DNA of 64,000 bases from Bacteroides caecigallinarum (GCF_016902295.1 NZ_JACJLQ010000007.1:45351-109350), one strand, 5' to 3'. Shown: positions 52,588 through 61,916, numbered from the stretch's first letter. Numbers and translations: made by a program. The notes: a model not told the origin generated them from the letters alone.

Positions 52588-54286
52588 ATGTTATTGATAA
52601 AGATTAAATATGCGATTCGTTTTTTGCTTCGTGCAAAGTCATATACGGTTATCAACCTGATAGGGCTTTCGTTGAGTCTTGCCTGTTGTATAATATTGTT
52701 ACGATATATCCACAGGGAACTTACGGTGGATACTCATGCCAATGATTTAAGCACCATAATCGTTCCTTTAAGGGATATAGACGGTAATATTTATCCTGGA
52801 GAAAATCCGGGAAATAAGGATTATTCGGTAGATGAAAAGTATATAGAAGACAGATGTAAACTTGTAGATGAGAGGAATTCAACCATAATCAGTAATGACG
52901 TTGCTTATAAGACAAATCTGATGGCTGCCGATACAACGTTCTTCCATTTTTTTAATTATCGTGTATTGGAAGGAAATCTTTCTTTAGATAGTCCTCATGA
53001 TGTTATACTTACAGAGGGCTATGCCATGAGACTGTTTGGAAAAGAATCTCCTGTAGGCAAAAATATCTATTTTGATGGAAATATGCTTACAGTGTCCGGT
53101 GTTATTGAACAATCTGTATGTAAAACCACATTCAATTTTGATGCTTTGGTCTCTAAAAAGTTAAGGCAGGGTATTTCTTTTATTTCTTGTCGGAGTATTG
53201 AATTTTGTCAATCTCTATTCTTTCGTTATGCAGAAACGAAGAAAAATATACGGTGTAAAGAAAGTTTTCGGTCTGTCCGGTAGAGGACTCTTTACTGAAA
53301 TGTGGATGGAGAATTTCCTGCTGTTCGCGTGTGCTGTATTTCTTTCATGGTGTATTATAGAAACTTCTTCTGGATTGTGGCAGTGGCTATTTTCAGAGAA
53401 AATACCTGTTACCGGTTTTGACTGGTTTTTGTCACTGGGATTATTGTTGCTGGTGCCTCTCTTTACGGCTATATTCTTTTATATCAGATATGGTTACAAA
53501 AATCCTGTAACCGGCGGTGAGAATGTAATAGTATTGAATCGGTCTGCGATGAAATTACTTGGATATACTGACCTTAAGGAAGCATTTGTAAGGAGCACGT
53601 CGCCTTTGAGTATTTCTTTTGTAGATAATAAATTGATAGAATTCGGAGTTGATATGACCTCAGTCTCAGCAGTAGTTGAGGATTATTATATGGGACATCT
53701 TACGGAAGGAATCAAACCTATGATCTTTATTGTGGGGGCTAAGGATGCAGATGGGGATGTTATGATAAAAGTGAAGAAAGACAGAGAAAAGGAAGTTATA
53801 GACTATCTTCGCAAAGTTGAAAAAGAAATATATAACTCAGAGGATTTTACATATAAATGGGCTGACGATATAGTGGCAGAAATGTATCAGAAAGATAAAG
53901 AGACTGCACATATATATACTGTTTTCTCATATATCGCTATAGTGATATCATGTTTGGGACTGTTGGGTATATCTCTGTTTGATATTCGTCGCAGGTATCG
54001 TGAGATTGCTATCCGTAAGGTAAACTGTGCCAAGCCTAAAGACCTGTATATTTTATTAGGTAAGAGCTATATGCTGAATCTGGTGTTGGCATTTGTTGTT
54101 GCAGCGCCTGTATCATGGATTGTCATTTATTATTATACGGCATCTTTCGTAGAAAAGGCGCCTGTTACATTTGGACTGTTTGTCATTCCACTGTTGATAG
54201 TATTGATTTTATCTATGCTGACATTATATTATCAGATAAACAAGGCTGCACATATCAATCCGGCCGAAGTAATGAAGAGTGAATAA
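52588..54286 (+). pseudogene. Decayed FtsX/MacB-type permease 4 (two internal deletions, one frameshift)
   Basis: The 5' part (52588-about 53165) encodes TM1 and most of the first periplasmic domain (HDVILTEGYAMRLFGKESPVG). The 3' part, in another frame from about 53165 to 54286, begins directly in TM2 (VFLLFLVGVLNFVNLYSFVM) and ends INPAEVMKSE. Compared with permeases 1-3, roughly 100 residues between the first periplasmic domain and TM2 are missing and the frame shifts there. A second, in-frame gap of about 150 residues removes TM4 and the start of the second periplasmic domain (joint near FYIRYGYKNPV / TGGENVIV, about 53510). Total coding is about 560 codons versus 760-800. It is unlikely to make a working permease. 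The ATPase follows 33 bp later. Confidence 0.85.
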
Positions 54287-54319
54287 ATATAGAAAAATAA
54301 CATTTTAAATTCTACTAAT

Positions 54320-54994
54320 ATGATTAAGACAGAAAATTTGAAAAAGGTGTTCCGCACAGAGGAAGTGGAAACCTGGGCATTGAATAATGTAAGTATTGAA
54401 GTAAAGAAAGGTGAGTTTGTGGCTATCATGGGACCTTCCGGATGTGGTAAGTCTACACTGCTCAACATCCTCGGACTGCTTGATAACCCTACTGACGGGA
54501 CTTATTACCTTAATGGAGTGGAAGTGTCAAAATTCACGGAATCGCAACGTACTGATATAAGGAAGGGAGTTATAGGTTTCGTATTCCAGAGCTTTAACCT
54601 TATTGACGAACTGAACGTGTACGAGAATATAGAATTGCCTCTTTTGTATATGGGTGTTCCGTCGTCGGAAAGAAAAAAGAGGGTAGAAGAGGCTATGAAC
54701 CGTATGGATATATCCCACCGTTCCAAGCATTTCCCGCAGCAGCTTTCCGGTGGTCAGCAGCAGCGTGTAGCCATAGCGCGTGCAGTCGTAGCCAACCCTC
54801 AGCTTATCCTTGCCGATGAGCCTACCGGAAATCTTGATTCGAAAAACGGTAAAGAGGTTATGTCTCTTTTGAGTGAGTTGCACAAGGATGGCACTACCAT
54901 TGTCATGGTTACACATTCACGTCATGACGCTAGTTATGCCGACAGAATAATCAATCTGTTCGACGGTGAGGTGGTAAATGAGGTGAGCGAATGA
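54320..54994 (+). CDS. ABC transporter ATP-binding protein (MacB/LolD type)
   Basis: A 224-residue ATPase with Walker A GPSGCGKST (about 38-46), Q-loop FQSFNLID, signature LSGGQQQRVAIARA (about 142-155), Walker B LILADEPTGNLDS and H-loop VTHSRHD. It belongs to the FtsE/LolD/MacB-ATPase group, whose partners are FtsX-type permeases. It is the only ATPase gene in the locus and presumably energises permeases 1-3 as homo- or heterodimers. It lies 33 bp after the decayed permease and shares its sigma-54-type promoter, which explains why that promoter is still maintained. It ends 4 bp before the convergent DUF2721 gene. Confidence 0.95.
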   Translation: MIKTENLKKVFRTEEVETWALNNVSIEVKKGEFVAIMGPSGCGKSTLLNILGLLDNPTDGTYYLNGVEVSKFTESQRTDIRKGVIGFVFQSFNLIDELNVYENIELPLLYMGVPSSERKKRVEEAMNRMDISHRSKHFPQQLSGGQQQRVAIARAVVANPQLILADEPTGNLDSKNGKEVMSLLSELHKDGTTIVMVTHSRHDASYADRIINLFDGEVVNEVSE

Positions 54995-54998
54995 ATTT

Positions 54999-55391
54999 TC
55001 ATTTTTCCATATCCCTCAGATGTATCTCCAGTGCCTTTACGGATATATGTATCTCCCAAATAGAAATACCGAGTGATGCTATAAGCAACAGCAGTGCTAT
55101 GCCGAATACATACACTGCTGTTGTATGAAATCCTATATAAATCAGAAACATTGTGATTACGCAGAGAAACAGACTTGATATACCAAGCACCTGCATGCTT
55201 CGTGTAAGGTAAAGCCGGCGGCGCAGATTGTCTATCTGTGCGGCTGTCACTTCCGAGTGTTTCTGTACATATTGTTCTTTAAGAGTTCTTACAAGCTGTG
55301 CGTACGACAGAAATCTGTTGGTATATGCCAGTAGTATGAGTGAAACTGCCGAGAACAGCAGGGCAGGAGTGCTTAAGTTCAGTTCTTCCAT
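54999..55391 (-). CDS. DUF2721 family membrane protein
   Basis: A 130-residue protein: TM1 near the N-terminus (PALLFSAVSLILLAYTNRF), a charged cytoplasmic helix pair (LVRTLKEQYVQ, IDNLRRRLYLTRSMQVLG), two further TM helices (about 70-112) and a short charged tail. The pattern matches DUF2721, a small membrane family of unknown function widespread in Bacteroidetes, Proteobacteria and cyanobacteria. It is convergent with the ABC ATPase gene with a 4-bp gap and is not obviously part of the exporter. Confidence 0.8.
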   Translation of the reverse strand: MEELNLSTPALLFSAVSLILLAYTNRFLSYAQLVRTLKEQYVQKHSEVTAAQIDNLRRRLYLTRSMQVLGISSLFLCVITMFLIYIGFHTTAVYVFGIALLLLIASLGISIWEIHISVKALEIHLRDMEK

Positions 55392-55593
55392 ATAATTTTT
55401 TATTTTTATATTGTTTTATTGTACGCAAAGTTAGTTTTTTATTCTGGAAGTATAGTCTTTTCGTAAGGTTTTACGTATAAAGAACTGACTTTTTATCATT
55501 TTTATGTTAAAACAGACTAAAAACCTCAACGTATATTTTTATACATTATTTACAACTATTAATTTTGTAAGAGATTAAAGGCAGGTTATTGTA

Positions 55594-55974
55594 ATGTTCT
55601 CATATAAAGTAGCAGGTAAATATATATCCAGAATAGTTTGTATGATCATGTTTGTGCTCATACAGTTCGATGTGTTCGGATATGACTTGATTTATGCTGC
55701 TTTTTGTGATGATGAGCCGTCTGCTGTCTTGACTGTGGACGATGAGTCTTCTGTAAGCGATTCGCAAGGGGAATACGCTGAATGGTCCAATCCGTCTTAC
55801 AGAACTTCATCTGTCCGTTTCTTCTTCTTCTTCGATTCTTTTTGTACTTTGTGTTTTATGCCGGTATATTTTTCTGACGATTACCGGCTTCATAAACGGC
55901 ATTATATATCTGAAAGTCCAATTTATATTACAGATAGCCAATCCTATATCAAGTTTAGGACTCTGCTTATTTAG
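55594..55974 (+). CDS. Hypothetical small protein upstream of the RND pump
   Basis: A 126-residue frame, not recognised as a known family. A hydrophobic segment (about 12-35, SRIVCMIMFVLIQFDVFGYDLIY) could be a signal or anchor; an acidic/serine-rich stretch follows (SAVLTVDDESSVSDSQGEY), then FFFFFDSFCTLCFMP with a Cys-x2-Cys pair, and HKRHYISES. A TAATTTTG box at 55560-55567 lies 27 bp before the ATG and could be the promoter. The RND adaptor starts about 100 bp later, so this may be a leader gene of the pump operon. Codon use resembles neighbours. It could be a sensor-like accessory protein or spurious. Confidence 0.5.
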   Translation: MFSYKVAGKYISRIVCMIMFVLIQFDVFGYDLIYAAFCDDEPSAVLTVDDESSVSDSQGEYAEWSNPSYRTSSVRFFFFFDSFCTLCFMPVYFSDDYRLHKRHYISESPIYITDSQSYIKFRTLLI

Positions 55975-55993
55975 TAGGGATTTATGTCTTGTG

Positions 55994-56012
55994 CCATGAC
56001 TTCCCGTCATGG
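55994..56012 (+). promoter_or_regulatory. Hairpin in the leader of the RND pump operon
   Basis: Perfect 7-bp stem CCATGAC / GTCATGG around TTCCC, between the small protein and the adaptor ATG. No T-run follows, so a terminator is unlikely; mRNA processing or an operator is possible. Confidence 0.35.
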
Positions 56013-56077
56013 TTCAGCATATTAATTCTATTCTAACAAAACACATAGTTTCTTTTAAAATTCTATTACGTAATCTT

Positions 56078-57223
56078 ATGAAAATTTCTATTCAGAAGGT
56101 TGCTTTTCTGTCGTTGCTGGCGGGAATGCTTCCTGCGTGCCACGAATCCGGCACAAACCAGGTAAGGAGTGACGGCTCTATACCTGTAACAGTTCTTCAA
56201 CCTACAACGGTAGAGTTGCCGCGTACGTACGTGGCCGATATCCAGGCCATACAGTTTGTAGAGATAAAGCCTAAGGTGGAAGGATACGTCAAAGAGGTAT
56301 TGATTGATGAAGGTGAGTTCGTGAAAAAAGGACAGCCTATGTTCCGTTTGAGTTCTGAAAACTATGCTGAGGCTGTGAAAGAGGCAGAGGCTAATTACAA
56401 ACAGACCGAGGCCGAACTTGAAATGGCAAATTACGAGATGGAACGTATTGAACGCCTTGTGGACAAGCAGATTTATTCTCCGATTCGTTTGGAGCAGGCT
56501 AAGAGAGAACGTGAAGTGGCCCGTATGAAGGTGGAACAGGCTCGCGCGCAGATGCAGCGTGCGCAGATGGACCTGAAATATACTACTATCACTTCACCTT
56601 TCACGGGTTATGCTGACCGTATTCCTTATAAGGTAGGTAGCCTTGTAAGTCCTGAAAGCTTGCTTACTACAGTGAGTGACATCTCGGAGATTTTCGCTTA
56701 TTATAAGGTAAACGAGAGTGAATATCTTCGTATCCGCCGTGCCCAGCTTCAGGGTGCTGATGTCCAGCAGGCTAATAATGTGGAGCTTGTTCTTGCCGAC
56801 GGAACAGTTTACCAGTATAAGGGTGTTATCGAAACTGTAGAAGGTGATTTCGAACGTGGTACAGGTTCTATCGCTTTCCGTGTTCGTTTCCCTAATCCGG
56901 AAGGACTTCTTAAACATGGTGTTACCGGTAAAATCCGTCTTATGACCAAGATGGAGGATATTTGTCTTGTCCCTCAAAAATCGACTTTCGAAATCCAGGA
57001 CTTTACATATGTATATCTTGTCGATAGCACCGGTACAGCAAAGGTTCGCAGCTTCAATCCTATAGAACGTTATCACAACTACTATATCACCGATGACCTT
57101 GGCGCAAACACAACTATAGTGTATGAAGGTGTGCAGATGATTCGCGACGGTATGCATATCAAGACAGATACTATCCCGTTTGCTGATGTGAGAAAAGAAC
57201 TTCATTTGGAAAACGTCGAATAA
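56078..57223 (+). CDS. RND efflux periplasmic adaptor (AcrA/MexA-like) lipoprotein
   Basis: A 381-residue membrane-fusion lipoprotein from MKISIQKVAFLSLLAG with lipobox LPAC. Order: lipoyl half FVEIKPKVEGYVKEVLIDEGEFV (split around residue 60), alpha-hairpin (about 90-160; NYKQTEAELEMANYEMER, VARMKVEQARAQMQ), second lipoyl half YTTITSPFTGYADRIP, then beta-barrel and membrane-proximal domains. The frame extends upstream to 56009, but that stretch lacks a signal and the ATG at 56078 gives a proper lipoprotein start. It is the first of three pump genes, 12 bp before the inner-membrane pump. Confidence 0.94.
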   Translation: MKISIQKVAFLSLLAGMLPACHESGTNQVRSDGSIPVTVLQPTTVELPRTYVADIQAIQFVEIKPKVEGYVKEVLIDEGEFVKKGQPMFRLSSENYAEAVKEAEANYKQTEAELEMANYEMERIERLVDKQIYSPIRLEQAKREREVARMKVEQARAQMQRAQMDLKYTTITSPFTGYADRIPYKVGSLVSPESLLTTVSDISEIFAYYKVNESEYLRIRRAQLQGADVQQANNVELVLADGTVYQYKGVIETVEGDFERGTGSIAFRVRFPNPEGLLKHGVTGKIRLMTKMEDICLVPQKSTFEIQDFTYVYLVDSTGTAKVRSFNPIERYHNYYITDDLGANTTIVYEGVQMIRDGMHIKTDTIPFADVRKELHLENVE

Positions 57224-57235
57224 TCTCTTCAGCCT

Positions 57236-60200
57236 ATGTTCAAGTTATTTATTCGTCGTCCGATTCTCTCGGCGGTTATATCAGTAATATTCGTGTGCCT
57301 GGGGGTACTGGCTATCGTCTCTCTTCCTATCACGCAGTATCCGGATATCGTGCCGCCGTCCGTTACGGTCACTGCCCGCTACACGGGTGCCAGTGCCGAT
57401 GTTATGACCAAGACTGTAGCTACTCCGCTCGAACGTGCCATCAACGGTGTGCCGGGCATGACTTATATGACTACAGTCTGTACCAACGACGGTATGTCGC
57501 TCACCACTATCTATTTCAAGGTAGGAACAGACCCTGATGTGGCTGCTGTGAATGTGCAGAACCGTGTGACTACAGTCCTCGATGAGTTGCCTGAAGAAGT
57601 TATCCGCGCCGGTGTGGTTACGGAGAAGGAGGTAAACAGTATGTTGATGTACCTCAACATCTTCAGTACAGACAGTACTCATACAGAGAAATTCGTATAT
57701 AACTTTGCCGATATCAATATCCTCCGCGAGCTGAAACGTATCGACGGTGTGGGATTTGTGGAAATCATGGGTAGCCGTGACTACGCTATGCGTGTATGGC
57801 TTAATCCGAGCCGTCTGGCTGCATATAACATGGTGCCGCAGGATGTAACGGAGGCTATCCGCCGTCAGAACATCGAGGCGGCACCGGGTAAGACTGGTAT
57901 CAGTTCCGACAAACTTCCGCAGCAGTTGCAGTACGTGTTGCAATATACCGGTAAGTTCAGTACTCCTGAAGAGTATGGCGAGATTGTTTTGAAGGCCATG
58001 CCTGACGGTTCGCTCCTGCGACTCAAGGATGTGGCTACCATAGAGTTCGACTCTGAGGACTATAACATGATTTCCATGACCGACGGTCGTCCTTCGGCAT
58101 CTATCATGATCAAGCAGCGTCCGGGTTCTAATGCCAGCGAGGTAATCAAGAACATCAAGACACGTATGGAAGAAATTAAAGAGAGCAGTTTCGCTCCGGG
58201 TATGGAATATAATATTGCGTACGACGTGTCGCGCTTCCTCGACGCTTCCATCGCGTCAGTGCTGAAGACACTTGTCGAGGCATTCCTCCTTGTGTTCGTG
58301 GTGGTATATATCTTCCTTCAGGACTTCCGCTCTACGCTTATTCCTGCCATCGCCGTTCCGGTGTCACTTGTCGGAACATTCTTCTTCATGCAGGTTTTGG
58401 GATTCTCCATAAACATGCTTACTCTGTTTGCCCTTGTGCTTGCCATAGGTATTGTGGTGGACAATGCCATTGTCGTGGTTGAGGCTGTCCACGTTAAGAT
58501 GCACGAAGAGAAACTCTCTCCATACAAGGCATCAGTGGCCGCGATGAAGGAAATCGGTGGTGCTATCGTTGCCATTACTCTTGTCATGTCGGCAGTGTTC
58601 GTGCCTGTAGGTTTCATGGAAGGTACGGTTGGTATCTTCTACCGTCAGTTCTCGCTCACACTTGCCGTGGCTATTGTCATTTCGGGTATAAATGCCTTGA
58701 CTCTGTCGCCTGCACTCTGTGCCATGCTGCTCCGTCCGGCTACTCACGGAAAGAAGAAGGCAACTCTCATGCGCCGTTTCTTCGTAGTGTTCAATCGTGG
58801 ATATGCACGTTTCGAACGCCGCTATAATCTCGGACTTTCCAAGTACCTGGGCCGCCGCTCATTCACATATCTCACTCTGTTGCTTTTCCTTGCCGCCACA
58901 TACGGTATCAATCTCGTTCTTCCTACAGGATTTATCCCTAACGAAGACCAGGGTATGATATATATCAACGTCGATGCGCCTCCTGGGGCAACCGTAGAGC
59001 GAAGCGAGAAAGCATTGAGCCAGGTTCAGGCAGCACTCCTTCCGCTCGAAGAGATTGAAAGTATCTCTACACTGGCAGGTTACAGTCTTATGACCGAAAC
59101 AGAAGGTGCCAGCTACGGTATGGGTATGATTAACCTCAAGCCGTGGGACGAAAGAGAGCAGACAGTAGATGAACTTATGCGCACATACGCCGACCGCGTG
59201 TCGCACATTAAGGATGCCGACATCCAGTTCTTCCTTCCGCCGTCGGTTCCGGGCTTCGGTAATGCCAGCGGTTTCGAGCTTCGATTGCAGGACAAGACTG
59301 CGGGCGACTTCCATGAGTTTGCCGAAGTGGCTGACAATCTGGTAGAGAAACTCAATGCCGACCCTCGCATACAGGGTGTCACATCAGGATTTAATCCTAA
59401 CTTCCCTCAGTACCTCTTGAAAGTCGATTTGGCAAAGGCTGCCAAGTTGGGTGTTGACCTTGACAAGTCGATGGAGACACTTCAGGCATATATCGGAAGT
59501 TTCTATTCATCAAACTTCATCCGTTTCGGACAGATGTATAAGGTTATGATTCAGGCTTCTCCTGAGTACCGTATGAATCCGGAAGACATCTATAAACTTT
59601 ATGCCAAGAACAACGACGGTAATGTGGTGCCATACTCCAACTTCCTCACTATGGAACGTATCTATGGTCCGAGCCAGATTACACGTTACAATATGTTTAC
59701 TTCCGCGCTCATTACCGGCGAAGGTGAGGGTGGAGTAAGTACCGGTGAGGTAATCAAGGTAGTTGAGGAAATCTGTAAGGAAGTCCTTCCTCGCGGTTAC
59801 GACGTGGAATGGTCGGGTGTTACACGTGAGGAGAAAGACTCCGGCGGACAGACATTCATGATATTCGGTATCTGTCTTCTGTTCGTATATCTGCTTCTTG
59901 CCGCACAGTACGAGAGCTTGCTTCTGCCGTTCTCCGTTATACTGTCGTTGCCTGCAGGTATCTTCGGTTCTTATTTCTTCCTCCAGGTAGCGGGGCTTGA
60001 AAACAATATCTATGCCCAGGTGGCGCTCGTCATGCTTATCGGCCTTTTGGGTAAGAATGCCATCCTCATTGTGGAGATGGCAAACCAGTTCCGTGCAGCG
60101 GGAGCTACTCCATTCGAAGCAGCTGTCAAGGGAGCTGTCAGCCGTCTGCGTCCTATCCTCATGACCTCCTTCGCGTTCATCTGCGGTCTTATTCCGCTTG

Positions 60201-60385
60201 TGCTTGCTTCGGGAGCCGGAGCTTTGGGCAACCGTTCCATCGGTACTGCCGCCGCGGGAGGTATGTTTATCGGTACGTTCGTGGGTATCTTCCTCGTGCC
60301 GGGATTATATTTGGTATTTGAAACACTGTCGGTTTATCTCAACCGCAATAAAGTCAGCTATTTAGAAGAAGATGATGAAGAATAA
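57236..60385 (+). CDS. RND multidrug efflux pump, HAE1 family (AcrB/MexB-like)
   Basis: A 1049-residue inner-membrane pump of the hydrophobe/amphiphile efflux family. The N-terminus MFKLFIRRPILSAVIS, VSLPITQYPDIVPPSV and the large duplicated periplasmic loops are typical. The proton-relay Asp pair is in helix 4 (ALVLAIGIVVDNAIVVVE), and the RND signature GFIPNEDQG is present near 565. Twelve TM helices are expected. The gene overlaps the downstream outer-membrane factor by 14 bp. Substrates (bile salts, drugs, dyes) are plausible for the family but not readable from sequence. Confidence 0.97.
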   Translation: MFKLFIRRPILSAVISVIFVCLGVLAIVSLPITQYPDIVPPSVTVTARYTGASADVMTKTVATPLERAINGVPGMTYMTTVCTNDGMSLTTIYFKVGTDPDVAAVNVQNRVTTVLDELPEEVIRAGVVTEKEVNSMLMYLNIFSTDSTHTEKFVYNFADINILRELKRIDGVGFVEIMGSRDYAMRVWLNPSRLAAYNMVPQDVTEAIRRQNIEAAPGKTGISSDKLPQQLQYVLQYTGKFSTPEEYGEIVLKAMPDGSLLRLKDVATIEFDSEDYNMISMTDGRPSASIMIKQRPGSNASEVIKNIKTRMEEIKESSFAPGMEYNIAYDVSRFLDASIASVLKTLVEAFLLVFVVVYIFLQDFRSTLIPAIAVPVSLVGTFFFMQVLGFSINMLTLFALVLAIGIVVDNAIVVVEAVHVKMHEEKLSPYKASVAAMKEIGGAIVAITLVMSAVFVPVGFMEGTVGIFYRQFSLTLAVAIVISGINALTLSPALCAMLLRPATHGKKKATLMRRFFVVFNRGYARFERRYNLGLSKYLGRRSFTYLTLLLFLAATYGINLVLPTGFIPNEDQGMIYINVDAPPGATVERSEKALSQVQAALLPLEEIESISTLAGYSLMTETEGASYGMGMINLKPWDEREQTVDELMRTYADRVSHIKDADIQFFLPPSVPGFGNASGFELRLQDKTAGDFHEFAEVADNLVEKLNADPRIQGVTSGFNPNFPQYLLKVDLAKAAKLGVDLDKSMETLQAYIGSFYSSNFIRFGQMYKVMIQASPEYRMNPEDIYKLYAKNNDGNVVPYSNFLTMERIYGPSQITRYNMFTSALITGEGEGGVSTGEVIKVVEEICKEVLPRGYDVEWSGVTREEKDSGGQTFMIFGICLLFVYLLLAAQYESLLLPFSVILSLPAGIFGSYFFLQVAGLENNIYAQVALVMLIGLLGKNAILIVEMANQFRAAGATPFEAAVKGAVSRLRPILMTSFAFICGLIPLVLASGAGALGNRSIGTAAAGGMFIGTFVGIFLVPGLYLVFETLSVYLNRNKVSYLEEDDEE

Positions 60386-61808
60386 ATTTGCATATATTGT
60401 TTTAATGGCTTCGGCACTGGCTATGGGAGGGTGTAAGGCACCTTCCCTTACGCCGACGGAGAAGTTCGACCTGCCCGAAGCTTTTATTGAAGACACAGAT
60501 ACTGTGACAATGGCATCCGTATCATGGAAAGAATTTTTTCCTGACGCGTACCTTGTGGAATATATAGATTCAGCTCTGTCGAACAATCATTCTTTCCTCA
60601 AGACAATAGAAAATGTTTCCATAGCCCGTGCGCAGATGAAAGCCGGAAAGGGAGCCCTGTTTCCGGAAATCTCATTGGGTATTGACGGTGGCATCCAGCG
60701 TTTCGGCGAATATACTATGGACGGTGTTGGAAACAGCACCACCAATACACCTGATTTGGCAAAGGACAAGCATATTCCTGACCCTTATAAGAATCTGAAC
60801 CTCGGACTGAACTTCCAGTGGGAGGCCGATATATGGGGAAAACTGACCGACAAGAAGCGTTCGGCAGTGTCACGCTGGATGAAGTCAGTCGAGGCAAAAC
60901 GTCTGGCACAGACAATGCTTGTGGGTGAAGTGGCAGATGTATATTATAAGTTGATAGGTCTCGACAAGAAACAATATGTACTCGAGGAAGCCATCCGCAA
61001 GACGGCGGCATCATATCTTCTTGCCAATGAGCTTATGGCCGAAGGTGAGGAGTCGAGACTTTCTGTCGATCAGTTCCGCTCGCGTCGTCTTAAGCTTGAA
61101 GAAATGCTTCTCGACACCGAACAGCAGATGGCTGAGACCGAACGTGCCTTTGCGCTTCTGCTGGGACGCATGCCTTTTGAGATAAAACGCTCTTCGTTCG
61201 AGGAAATAAGTGATTATACATTCCCTGTGGAGACAGGCATACCTGCTCAGATTTTGCGTAACCGCCCGGATGTGGTTGCTGCGGAACTGGAACTATTGGC
61301 ATGCAAGTCGGATGCATCTGCCGCACGTAAGGCGTTTTTCCCTTCTCTGGTTATTGGGGGAGGGGCTGGCTTCAATGCTTTCAGTCTTGATAAATGGTTC
61401 ACTTCGCCTGCATCTATGGTATATAATCTCGCTGCTGGGATTTCGGCTCCTATATTCAGACGCAATGAAATCCGCGCTTTATGGGAAGAAGCCAACGGAC
61501 GTCAGCGGATAGCGTTGCTCGATTATCATGAGACAGTACTTCGTTCGTATCTTGAAGTTGTGAATCTGATTACTTCGTCCGAGCAGATGAATCTCCGCAA
61601 GGCATTGAAGGAAGAGGAGAGCCGCATTCATCACCGTGCCATTTATAATGCCAACGAACTGTTCAAAACCGGTTTTGCCGGCTATCTGGATGTTCTTTCT
61701 GCCGACGAGCGTTATCTGGATTGTGAACTCGAGAGAATTGAGCTGAACATATCGTATTGCCGTATCCATACCATGCTCTACAGAGCACTGGGAGGCGGTA
61801 GTTTTTAG
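60372..61808 (+). CDS. NodT-type outer-membrane factor lipoprotein of the RND pump
   Basis: A 478-residue outer-membrane efflux lipoprotein: signal with lipobox MGGC, then KAPSLTPTEKFDLPEAF and two OEP repeats (LNLGLNFQWEADIWGKLTDKK, residues about 137-157; ILRNRPDVVAAELELLACKSD, about 296-316, the family hallmark RPDV). Start codons at 60372 and 60375 are both possible. Overlap with the pump gene implies translational coupling. It completes a tripartite RND system of the OprM/CusC type. A palindrome array and terminator follow its stop. Confidence 0.95.
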   Translation: MMKNKFAYIVLMASALAMGGCKAPSLTPTEKFDLPEAFIEDTDTVTMASVSWKEFFPDAYLVEYIDSALSNNHSFLKTIENVSIARAQMKAGKGALFPEISLGIDGGIQRFGEYTMDGVGNSTTNTPDLAKDKHIPDPYKNLNLGLNFQWEADIWGKLTDKKRSAVSRWMKSVEAKRLAQTMLVGEVADVYYKLIGLDKKQYVLEEAIRKTAASYLLANELMAEGEESRLSVDQFRSRRLKLEEMLLDTEQQMAETERAFALLLGRMPFEIKRSSFEEISDYTFPVETGIPAQILRNRPDVVAAELELLACKSDASAARKAFFPSLVIGGGAGFNAFSLDKWFTSPASMVYNLAAGISAPIFRRNEIRALWEEANGRQRIALLDYHETVLRSYLEVVNLITSSEQMNLRKALKEEESRIHHRAIYNANELFKTGFAGYLDVLSADERYLDCELERIELNISYCRIHTMLYRALGGGSF

Positions 61809-61832
61809 TGTTAAGAAACTGTTAAAAAAAAC

Positions 61833-61906
61833 GTGCGCACATTCGAGACAAAATGTGCGCACATTTAACTTTAAACGTGCGCACGTTTTACCTTAAACGA
61901 ACGCAC
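61833..61906. repeat. Array of four palindromes at exact 22-bp spacing
   Basis: GTGCGCAC occurs at 61833, 61855 and 61877, and a diverged fourth copy GAACGCAC at 61899, all exactly 22 bp apart. Surrounding bases are also partly repeated (AA[C/T]G before, A/G-TTT after). The last two units double as a terminator stem. Confidence 0.85.
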
Positions 61907-61916
61907 GTTTTTTTTT
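61873..61916 (+). terminator. Intrinsic terminator of the RND pump operon
   Basis: Stem AAACGTGCG (61873-61881) / CGCACGTTT (61902-61910) followed by a T-run to 61916. The loop segment GTTTTACCTTAAA is shared with the terminator at 41671. Confidence 0.8.

Noticed and set aside
52588..54286. Two separate functional half-permeases
   Set aside because: Both fragments lack essential segments relative to three intact paralogues, and the second has no credible start or ribosome-binding context.
57281..57943. Minus-strand 220-codon open frame inside the RND pump gene
   Set aside because: Shadow of the pump coding sequence; composition (His/Cys-rich) is not protein-like.
61833..61906. Possible CRISPR array (regular repeats)
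   Set aside because: Only four 8-bp palindromes with a 22-bp period, with no distinct spacers and no cas genes nearby.
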